This document shows positions 1-5,329 of a DNA stretch of 6,222 nt, piece by piece. Numbering within the stretch: the stretch's first letter is position 1; each line of letters starts with the position of its first letter. The DNA is from Bacillota bacterium (GTDB lineage Bacteria > Bacillota > Clostridia > Christensenellales > Borkfalkiaceae), in NCBI GenBank assembly GCA_023403375.1, contig JAEYEN010000012.1:1-6222 (forward strand), given 5' to 3'. The translations under genes and the position numbers were made by a program. The notes beneath the pieces are model-generated. The model had not been told where the DNA came from and did no database searches. It was given only the letters and a program-made list of their open reading frames with translations.

Positions 1-2411
1 GATTCCGCCTGCTGTTTTAACGCGTCGTTTTTGGCGTTGCTTCTCTTTTCTTCGAGTTCTTTATCGCCGTGTGAAGCGCTTTCGTAATCTTTACCGAGTT
101 GTTCCATACGCCTGTCGACTTCTGCGATAAGGTCTTCCACGTTCTCTAATTCTGCGCCGAGTTCTATAAGCGCTTTTTCCACGTTAGACTGTTTTTCGCG
201 CTCTAAAACCACTTCCTGACGCTTTCCGTTATACATTTCGTTGTACATCGAAAGGTCGTCCAAAGACTTATCGCGTTTTTCTTCCGCCTTGCGCTTTTCC
301 GCTTTGAGAGCGGTCATTTCGTCGCGCTTTACGTTAAGTTGTTTTTCGTTGTCTTCTATCTTTCTGTCACCCGATAAAATACCCACGTTGTCGTGCTTTC
401 GTGCGCCGCCCGTCATAGAACCCTGCGTGGAGAACACGTCGCCGTCAAGAGTTACTATTTTGAATGCGAAGCGGTATTTGTCGGCAATGTTCTTTGCGTT
501 AACGAGAGTATCTACAATAAGCGTATTGCCGAGCAATGCGGATATAACGTTTTCGTACTGGCTGTCGTAAGATATAATCTCGTTAGCGACGCCCAGCGCG
601 CCGTTTTCCCTTAGCGCGGAAATAACGGCGGAATTTTTCTCTCTCGGTTTAACCGAAGTTATCGGCAAAAAGGTTATTCTGCCTATGCCGTTGGTTTTTA
701 AATAATCTATTAAATATCTCGCGTCGTCCGTGTTTGCGGTAACGATATTCTGCGCCGCCGCACCCAACGCGGTTTCTAACGCCACGTCGAATTTTTTATC
801 GGCTTTTATAAGTTCCGCAACAACGCCTTTGATTCTGCGTTTGAGTTCCGCATTGTTTTTTGCGTTGTTCAAGAGCACTTTTACCGACTGCATATAGCCT
901 TCGTAATTTTCTTTCAGCCCGCGATAAAAGTTATCTCTCGTAACAAGCGTGGTTATAACGGAGTTTAACTGATAGATTTTATTGTCTATCGCGGCAACCG
1001 CTTCGTTGCCTTCTCTAACTTCGTTTTCCTGTTCTAAAATATTGTTTTTGAGTTCGGAAACCGCTCTGTCCAGCGCGTTGATTTTATTGTCCGAATTCTC
1101 TTTTTCGTTAAAGAGTTTTTCGCGTTTTACGCTCATCGCGTCCAACTTTTCGGAAAGTTCGGTTCTTTTGTCGGAGAGATTGCTCATCTCTATCGTCATA
1201 GTGCCTTTGTTGACCTTAACGTTAGTTAACGACTCGATACTTTCTATAACTTTCTTCTGATTTGCGGAAGCAAGTTCTTCGCCCAGCGAAATTTTTTCCA
1301 CTATCGAAATTAACTTCTTTGCCGCGTCGTCCGCTTTCTTGGTTTCCGCCGAAAGAACGGTTTTTTTGTTCTCTAACTGTTCGCAATTTGCGTTAAAAGA
1401 TTTCTGGCACTCGTCTATAAGCGAAAGGTTGTTTTTAATCTCTTTCTCGGCGTTTTCCACCTGCCCCGCTATGTAAGAAATTCTTTGTTCGTAAAGTTTT
1501 TTAACGCCGGTGTTTTTCTCCATGCTTACGCGTTTTTCAAGCAGTTCGTCGTTCAACCCTTTAAGTTTTAAGTCGGCTTTTTCTATATCGGAAAAAATCT
1601 TATCGTATTCCGCCTGCGCTTTATTTAATTCGTCCGCTCTTAAAGCGTATTGCTCGTCTATGCCGCTTATACGGTCGGTTATTTTCTTTTTAGCCGTTGC
1701 CACGCCGTCCACTTTCGCAACGTAAGTATTGAGTTCGTGGAATTTGAGTTTTTCGGAAAGTTCGTTGAACTCTTTGGTTTTTTCGGCTTGTCTTTCTAAC
1801 GGCGCGAGTTGCTGTTCCGTAGCCACCATAAGGTCTATATGGCGCGTTAAATTCTCGTGCGAACGCTCTAAACGTCTTTCCGTTTCGTTCTTTCTCGCCT
1901 TGAACTTTGCGATACCCGTCGCTTCTTCAAAAATCATACGGCGGTCTTCGGGTTTAGCAGACATAATCTCTTCTACTTTGCCCTGTCCGATAATAGAATA
2001 GCCTTCTTTGCCGATACCGCATTCGTGCAGTAAATCTACTATATCTTTAAGCCTTGCGGGTTGTTTGTTTATGTAGTATTCCGATTCGCCGCTTCTGAAC
2101 AGTTTACGGGTTATTATAACTTCGTCATAGTCCAACGAGAACATTCTGTTGGAGTTATCGAAGAACAACGAAACTTCACAGTAAGAAAGCGATTTTCTGT
2201 TTTGCGTGCCTGCAAAAATAACGTCCTGCATTGAAGAACCGCGCAGCGTTTTTGCCGATTGCTCGCCTAAAACCCAGCGTATAGCGTCCGCAACGTTACT
2301 TTTTCCGCAACCGTTAGGCCCTACTATACCCGTTATTCCGTTGCCGAATTTTATTTCGGACTTGTCCGCAAAAGATTTAAATCCGTAAACTTCTATTTTC
2401 TCAAAATTCAA
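1..2411 (-). CDS. smc: Chromosome segregation/condensation protein SMC, N-terminal two thirds (runs off the left edge)
   Basis: SMC is an ABC-type ATPase that dimerises through a hinge and, with ScpA and ScpB, organises and helps segregate the bacterial chromosome. About 803 codons are visible, of the roughly 1,180 usual for the family. The N-terminal head has Walker A GPNGCGKS (residues 31-38), the LRG arginine motif (R57) and the Q-loop segment GQGKVEEIMSAKPEDRR (near residue 145). A long Glu/Lys-rich coiled coil follows. The hinge covers about residues 505-670 and ends in VTLDGDVFSTQGSMTGG; the returning coiled coil then continues to the edge. The C-terminal head with the ABC signature and Walker B is outside the window. 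The start is TTG (2409-2411): an in-frame TAA lies nine bases upstream, and the next ATG is near residue 61, after Walker A. An AGGGCGG ribosome binding site lies 9 bases before the TTG. The gene follows rnc by 112 bases with no terminator visible. Confidence 0.98.
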   Translation of the reverse strand, partial: MNFEKIEVYGFKSFADKSEIKFGNGITGIVGPNGCGKSNVADAIRWVLGEQSAKTLRGSSMQDVIFAGTQNRKSLSYCEVSLFFDNSNRMFSLDYDEVIITRKLFRSGESEYYINKQPARLKDIVDLLHECGIGKEGYSIIGQGKVEEIMSAKPEDRRMIFEEATGIAKFKARKNETERRLERSHENLTRHIDLMVATEQQLAPLERQAEKTKEFNELSEKLKFHELNTYVAKVDGVATAKKKITDRISGIDEQYALRADELNKAQAEYDKIFSDIEKADLKLKGLNDELLEKRVSMEKNTGVKKLYEQRISYIAGQVENAEKEIKNNLSLIDECQKSFNANCEQLENKKTVLSAETKKADDAAKKLISIVEKISLGEELASANQKKVIESIESLTNVKVNKGTMTIEMSNLSDKRTELSEKLDAMSVKREKLFNEKENSDNKINALDRAVSELKNNILEQENEVREGNEAVAAIDNKIYQLNSVITTLVTRDNFYRGLKENYEGYMQSVKVLLNNAKNNAELKRRIKGVVAELIKADKKFDVALETALGAAAQNIVTANTDDARYLIDYLKTNGIGRITFLPITSVKPREKNSAVISALRENGALGVANEIISYDSQYENVISALLGNTLIVDTLVNAKNIADKYRFAFKIVTLDGDVFSTQGSMTGGARKHDNVGILSGDRKIEDNEKQLNVKRDEMTALKAEKRKAEEKRDKSLDDLSMYNEMYNGKRQEVVLEREKQSNVEKALIELGAELENVEDLIAEVDRRMEQLGKDYESASHGDKELEEKRSNAKNDALKQQAE

Positions 2412-2420
2412 TGCCGTTTA

Positions 2421-2427
2421 CCGCCCT
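2421..2427 (-). promoter_or_regulatory. Ribosome binding site deciding the TTG start of smc
   Basis: The minus strand reads AGGGCGG here, nine bases before the TTG codon at 2409-2411. It is a slightly degenerate Shine-Dalgarno sequence. Together with the in-frame TAA just upstream of the TTG it fixes the start, because no ATG or GTG alternative precedes Walker A. Confidence 0.7.
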
Positions 2428-2523
2428 GATTTTCTATTTGTCCTTTTTTATAGTCATTTTTAATCGCCCGATTTTGTTTCAAACGATTATTGTTTCTGTT
2501 TTCCGTTTTTCCCGTACCGCATA

Positions 2524-3288
2524 TTAAGACCGTTTCGGAAAGTTCCGCTTTGCGCATTTTTGTTTCGTACGGTTTTGCTTATCGTCCGTTAATTTTTCAA
2601 GCGCGCGCAAAGCCGCCTGTTCTTCGCCCGCCTTTTTGCTGCCGCCAACGCCTTCTGCCATTCTTTTACCGTTAAGAAGCACCGCCATACGGTATTGCGG
2701 CATATGTTCGGGTCCTTTTTTGCCAAGCGTTTCGTAAGAAATCGTCCCCATTCTGTTTTTCTGCACGTATTCCTGAAATGCGCTTTTCCCGTCTTTACCG
2801 TTTTTAGAATTTTTGCGTTCTTCGCTTTTCCTTTTATTGTCTTTATCGATAAAGTCTTCTATAAGCGTTCGCTCTATAAACTTTTTGGCTTTGTTAAGTC
2901 CGCCGTCTATATAAATCCCTGCGACTATCGCTTCGTATAAACTTGAAAACAGTTTTTCGTCTTTATTAAAATTGTTTTTAAGGCCTTTGCCGAGCAGCAT
3001 ATACCCGTCAAGTCCAAGTTCTAAAATTATATTAAGAAGCGGTTCTTTGGATACGGTTTTTGCGCGGAGCGCGGTCAATTCGCCCTCGTTTCCGCCGCGA
3101 TTAAAATACAAAAAGTCGGTTACGACAAACTCTAAAATAGCGTCGCCGAAAAACTCCAAAATTTCGTTGTCTTCTTCTCCGTGTTCGTTAGCGTACGACG
3201 AATGGGTAAAACACTTCCTCAAAAGCATTTTATCTTTAAACACATAACCTATTTTTTCTTCGCACGCGTCCACATCGAAAATACTCAT
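2524..3288 (-). CDS. rnc: Ribonuclease III (double-stranded RNA endonuclease)
   Basis: RNase III cleaves double-stranded RNA during rRNA maturation and mRNA turnover, acting in the cytoplasm as a dimer. From the ATG at 3286-3288 the product is 254 residues, near the usual 225-250. The catalytic domain comes first, with the signature NEILEFFGDAILEF (residues about 41-54; the metal-binding Glu and Asp are present). A charged linker follows, then a C-terminal double-stranded-RNA-binding domain (about residues 169-235) ending in GSKKAGEEQAA. In the second active-site motif, SSLYEAIVAGIYIDGG, the position that is Asp114 in E. coli is Ser; the Glu117 equivalent is kept. The frame also opens upstream to a TTG at 3337-3339, which would add 17 Lys/Glu-rich residues. 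I prefer the ATG because it gives the normal family N-terminus and has an AAGGG-like sequence upstream, although the spacing is long (about 13 bases). The gene lies between asnS and smc, as in the common rnc-smc pair. Confidence 0.97.
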   Translation of the reverse strand: MSIFDVDACEEKIGYVFKDKMLLRKCFTHSSYANEHGEEDNEILEFFGDAILEFVVTDFLYFNRGGNEGELTALRAKTVSKEPLLNIILELGLDGYMLLGKGLKNNFNKDEKLFSSLYEAIVAGIYIDGGLNKAKKFIERTLIEDFIDKDNKRKSEERKNSKNGKDGKSAFQEYVQKNRMGTISYETLGKKGPEHMPQYRMAVLLNGKRMAEGVGGSKKAGEEQAALRALEKLTDDKQNRTKQKCAKRNFPKRS

Positions 3289-3369
3289 CTGTCTTTTTTC
3301 GCCCTTTTCACCTTTTTTGCACTTTTCTGCACTTTCCAAACCGCCGCAAGCGGTAGTTTTTTTATTTCT

Positions 3370-3489
3370 ATCCCGAATTTCTTTGTTTTTATCCGAAAAC
3401 TTTTTTCAAATAATTTTTTATCCGAATAATTTTTGTTTCTATCCGAAGATTTTTCGTTTTTATCCGAACGTTTCTTATTTTTATCCGAA
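3370..3489. repeat. ATCCGAA repeat array with 21-bp period upstream of rnc
   Basis: On the plus strand ATCCGAA occurs at 3391, 3420, 3441, 3462 and 3483, with a variant ATCCCGAA at 3370. The last four copies are exactly 21 bp apart, the first pair is also 21 apart, and one interval is 29 bp. Between units the DNA is T-rich (A-rich on the transcribed strand). The array fills about half of the 248-base gap between asnS and the rnc ATG. No GC-rich hairpin with a U-run is present in the gap, so asnS transcripts may read through into rnc. A short hairpin-capable sequence, ACCGC-TTGCG-GCGGT on the minus strand (3354-3340), lies directly before the alternative TTG start of rnc. A perfect 7-bp inverted repeat with a 2-bp centre (3510-3525) follows asnS. 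The role of the array is unknown. Confidence 0.85.
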
Positions 3490-3536
3490 TAATTTTTAAT
3501 CTTCCTTATGATTTTTCAAAAAATCTATCGGGAATT

Positions 3537-4925
3537 TTAGAGATTTCCTACCGTTCTGGGGAAAGGCAGAACGTCTCTTATATTGGATATTCCGGTAAGG
3601 TACATAACAAGTCTTTCAAACCCGAGACCGAAACCCGAATGTACCACTCCGCCGTATTTTCTTATGTCGAGATAATACGCGTAATCTTCTTTTTTAAGTC
3701 CGCATTCTTCCATTCTCTTTTCAAGAAGGTCCAAACGCTCTTCTCTCTGGCTTCCGCCGATGAGTTCGCCGATATACGGAACGAGCAAATCGCTTGCCGC
3801 AACGGTCTTTCCGTCGTCGTTCAAGCGCATATAGAACGCTTTTATTTCCTTAGGATAATCGGTAAGGAACACGGGCTTTTTGAACACTTCTTCCGTTAAG
3901 TATCTTTCGTGTTCGCTCTGTAAATCCACGCCCCAGTAAACGGGGAACTCAAACCTGTCTTTAACTTTAAGCAAAATGTCAATCGCTTCGGTATAGGTCA
4001 GGCGTTTGAACTCGTTTTCGGCAACGTTATTAAGTCTTGCGATAAGCCCGTTGTCCACGAATTTATTTAAAAACTCGATTTCGTTTTTACAAGTGTTCAT
4101 CACTCTTTTTATTACGTATTTAACCATCGCTTCGGCGCAATCCATATCGTCGCTAAGGTCGGCAAAAGCGAGTTCGGGTTCTATCATCCAGAATTCCGCC
4201 GCATGACGAACGGTGTTGGAGCGTTCCGCACGGAAAGTCGGGCCGAACGTGTATACGTTGGAAAAAGCCATTGCAAAGTTTTCCACGTCCAACTGCCCCG
4301 AAACGGTAAGACTTGCTTTCTTTCCGAAAAAGTCTTGCTTATAGTCGGCGGAGCCGTTTTCAGTTTTAGGAACGTTATCTAAATCCAGCGTGGTAACCTG
4401 AAACATTGCGCCTGCCCCTTCGCAGTCACTGCCCGTGATAATGGGCGTGTGAACGTAAGTAAAGCCGCGTTCGTTGAAAAAACTGTGAATGGCAAACGCC
4501 GCTTCGCTTCTGATTTTGAACACCGCGTTAAAGGTGTTTGTTCTGGGGCGAAGATGCGGAATAGTTCTTAAATATTCCAGAGAATGGCGTTTTTTCTGCA
4601 ACGGATAATCGGGCGCGGATTCGCCGAGAACGGTTATTTCGTCCGCATTGATTTCAAACGGTTGACTCCTTTCGGGCGTTAAAATCACTTTGCCGTTAAC
4701 GCATAAGCACGCGCCCACGTTCTGGTGCGCTATAACGTCGTAATTGCTTACTTTTTCTCTATCGAAAACTATCTGACAGTTTTTAAAGTAAGACCCGTCG
4801 TTCAGTTCTATAAACCCGAAAGATTTACTATCTCTTACGGTTTTAACCCACCCGCAAACGGTAACGGATTTGCCGCCAAAGTCTTCTTCGTGCTCGAAAA
4901 TCTCTTTAAGTTGCGTTCTTTTCAT
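3537..4925 (-). CDS. asnS: Asparaginyl-tRNA synthetase (class II)
   Basis: AsnRS charges tRNA-Asn with asparagine using ATP, in the cytoplasm. The 462-residue product is full length for the bacterial family. Residues about 18-105 form the OB-fold anticodon-binding domain (starting near SVTVCGWVKTVRDSKSFGFI). The class II catalytic core follows. The stretch SGQLDVENFAMAFSNVYTFG (209-228) and motif 2, FRAERSNTVRHAAEFWM (231-247), are typical of AsnRS rather than AspRS. Motif 3 is GFGLGFERLVMYLTG (431-445), and the C-terminus DVLPFPRTVGNL matches the family ending. The ATG (4923-4925) has a good AGAAGG ribosome binding site 11 bases upstream. A near-consensus promoter lies about 45 bases before the start. 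The predicted leader is only about 37 bases, too short for a T-box. The gene precedes rnc and smc on the same strand with no terminator visible after it. Confidence 0.99.
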   Translation of the reverse strand: MKRTQLKEIFEHEEDFGGKSVTVCGWVKTVRDSKSFGFIELNDGSYFKNCQIVFDREKVSNYDVIAHQNVGACLCVNGKVILTPERSQPFEINADEITVLGESAPDYPLQKKRHSLEYLRTIPHLRPRTNTFNAVFKIRSEAAFAIHSFFNERGFTYVHTPIITGSDCEGAGAMFQVTTLDLDNVPKTENGSADYKQDFFGKKASLTVSGQLDVENFAMAFSNVYTFGPTFRAERSNTVRHAAEFWMIEPELAFADLSDDMDCAEAMVKYVIKRVMNTCKNEIEFLNKFVDNGLIARLNNVAENEFKRLTYTEAIDILLKVKDRFEFPVYWGVDLQSEHERYLTEEVFKKPVFLTDYPKEIKAFYMRLNDDGKTVAASDLLVPYIGELIGGSQREERLDLLEKRMEECGLKKEDYAYYLDIRKYGGVVHSGFGLGFERLVMYLTGISNIRDVLPFPRTVGNL

Positions 4926-4969
4926 AATGCCAAAAACCTTCTTCTCTATATTTAAAATTATACTAATTC

Positions 4970-4998
4970 ATTATAGCAAAAAAGCGCGCGCTTTTCAA
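4970..4998 (-). promoter_or_regulatory. Sigma-70/SigA-type promoter of asnS
   Basis: On the minus strand a -35 box TTGAAA (4998-4993) is separated by exactly 17 bases from a perfect -10 box TATAAT (4975-4970). The -10 is preceded by TGC, making an extended -10. The predicted transcription start is near 4963, leaving about 37 bases of leader before the asnS ATG. A second TATAAT at 4962-4957 lacks a good -35. A/T-rich tracts just upstream of the -35 could act as an UP element. The fit to consensus suggests strong basal expression. Confidence 0.85.
4980..4995. promoter_or_regulatory. Perfect 16-bp palindrome inside the asnS promoter spacer
   Basis: AAAAGCGCGCGCTTTT is a perfect palindrome that occupies most of the spacer between the -10 and -35 boxes and overlaps the last three bases of the -35 box. 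A dimeric repressor bound here would block RNA polymerase, so it is a candidate operator. It may equally be an alternating purine-pyrimidine element with no bound protein. No regulator gene is visible in the window. Confidence 0.4.
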
Positions 4999-5004
4999 GA
5001 GAAT

Positions 5005-5043
5005 TTATAATACTTTTTTATAATACTTTTAATATAATACTAT
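5005..5043. repeat. A/T-rich 13-bp tandem duplication upstream of the asnS promoter
   Basis: TTATAATACTTTT occurs twice in perfect tandem (5005-5017 and 5018-5030). The core TATAATACT recurs a third time at 5033-5041, one base out of register. The block lies 7 bases upstream of the asnS -35 box, where UP elements lie. Its plus-strand TATAAT hexamers lead to no plus-strand gene. Confidence 0.8.
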
Positions 5044-5063
5044 ATTCTTAATATTTAATATAA

Positions 5064-5085
5064 ACCGAATTCGGTCTGAATTCAG
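5064..5085. promoter_or_regulatory. Two directly adjacent palindromes with GAATTC cores
   Basis: ACCGAATTCGGT (5064-5075, perfect 12-bp palindrome) is immediately followed by CTGAATTCAG (5076-5085, perfect 10-bp palindrome). Their GAATTC cores are 11 bp apart, about one helical turn. The pair lies about 70-90 bp upstream of the asnS -35 box. This arrangement suits two protein dimers binding the same DNA face, but no protein can be named. Confidence 0.4.
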
Positions 5086-5128
5086 CAAAACTTGTAAAAG
5101 CCGAAAATATATTTACCAAAAAAGTCCG

Positions 5129-5172
5129 CGGTCTAATCACAGACTAATTACAGCCTAACCACGGACTAATCA
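5129..5172. repeat. Four tandem 11-bp repeats, consensus CRGACTAATCA
   Basis: The four contiguous units are CGGTCTAATCA (5129-5139), CAGACTAATTA (5140-5150), CAGCCTAACCA (5151-5161) and CGGACTAATCA (5162-5172). CTAA is invariant at the same place in every unit. The period is about one DNA helical turn, so the motif is displayed on one face. The block lies between the terminator of the upstream gene and the asnS promoter. Its function is unknown; it could be a protein-binding array or a slippage product. Confidence 0.85.
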
Positions 5173-5185
5173 AACAAAAAACAGA

Positions 5186-5224
5186 CGTGTTTTCGGCAAA
5201 AAGAAAAACCGTGCTGAAAACACG
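5186..5224. repeat. Inverted repeat overlapping the terminator (alternative hairpin)
   Basis: CGTGTTTTCGGCA (5186-5198) is complementary to TGCTGAAAACACG (5212-5224) except for one position, which is a G-U wobble in plus-strand RNA. The second arm covers the loop and parts of both stem arms of the terminator hairpin at 5204-5230, so the two structures exclude each other. In plus-strand RNA this hairpin would also be followed by a U-run. Confidence 0.5.
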
Positions 5225-5230
5225 GTTTTT
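5198..5230 (-). terminator. Rho-independent terminator after the acetyltransferase-like gene
   Basis: The minus strand has a 10-bp stem, AAAAACCGTG paired with CACGGTTTTT (5230-5221 with 5213-5204), and a 7-base loop. It is followed by C and five more T residues (5202-5198). It lies about 77 bases after the stop codon of the upstream gene. The plus-strand copy is also followed by a T-run, so it could work in both directions. Confidence 0.85.
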
Positions 5231-5286
5231 TATATGTTTTTATTAAAATTTCGGGCAGTACACGGCGATACGCCAAAGCCGACTAT

Positions 5287-5329
5287 TGTATTGAACTGCC
5301 TGTTTTTTACTGTATTAAACTGCCTATTT
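5287..5329. repeat. Imperfect 24-bp-offset duplication spanning a stop codon
   Basis: TGTATTGAACTGCCTGTTT (5287-5305) and TGTATTAAACTGCCTATTT (5311-5329) agree at 17 of 19 positions, offset by 24 bp. The second copy encodes the last residues (GSLIQ) of the acetyltransferase-like protein. The first lies just past its TAA and would read TGSSIQ and then TAG in the same frame. It looks like a duplication of the gene's 3' end. Confidence 0.75.

Larger units (their letters stand above)
4926..5306. other. Intergenic region between the acetyltransferase-like gene and asnS
   Basis: This 381-base stretch holds no gene I can support on either strand. From high to low coordinates it contains one copy of a duplicated gene end, a Rho-independent terminator for the upstream gene, a 4 x 11-bp tandem repeat, two adjacent palindromes, an A/T-rich tandem repeat, the asnS promoter and the short asnS leader. 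Each is listed separately. The stretch at 5233-5286 shows nothing recognisable. Confidence 0.8.

Noticed and set aside
241..2388. Several plus-strand open frames opposite smc
   Set aside because: They are antisense to a long intact SMC frame with clear Walker A and hinge motifs. They have Ser/Phe/Leu-rich compositions typical of reverse-frame shadows and no recognisable domain.
2434..2457. Seven-codon minus-strand open frame (MTIKKDK) between rnc and smc
   Set aside because: It is too short to support as a gene. It has no clear ribosome binding site and no leader-peptide pattern such as repeated regulatory codons with an attenuator.
2461..2489. Inverted repeat TAATCG/CGATTA between rnc and smc as a terminator
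   Set aside because: The stem is only 6 bp with a 17-base loop and is followed by A residues, not T, on the transcribed strand.
3370..3489. CRISPR-like array
   Set aside because: The units are only about 7 conserved bases with low-complexity T-rich spacers of about 14 bp, unlike CRISPR repeats or spacers, and no cas gene is present.
3317..3499. Plus-strand 60-codon frame with repeated FYPN units
   Set aside because: The repeated peptide is the antisense reading of the 21-bp DNA array and overlaps the rnc upstream region. No ribosome binding site or family supports it.
3500..3525. Possible rnc promoter after asnS (TTGAAA on the minus strand within 3513-3520)
   Set aside because: No acceptable -10 hexamer lies at 16-18 bases; the closest sequence is only A/T-rich. 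The TTGAAA is part of a short inverted repeat.
4926..4998. T-box riboswitch for asnS
   Set aside because: The predicted leader is only about 37 bases and has no T-box sequence or terminator hairpin.
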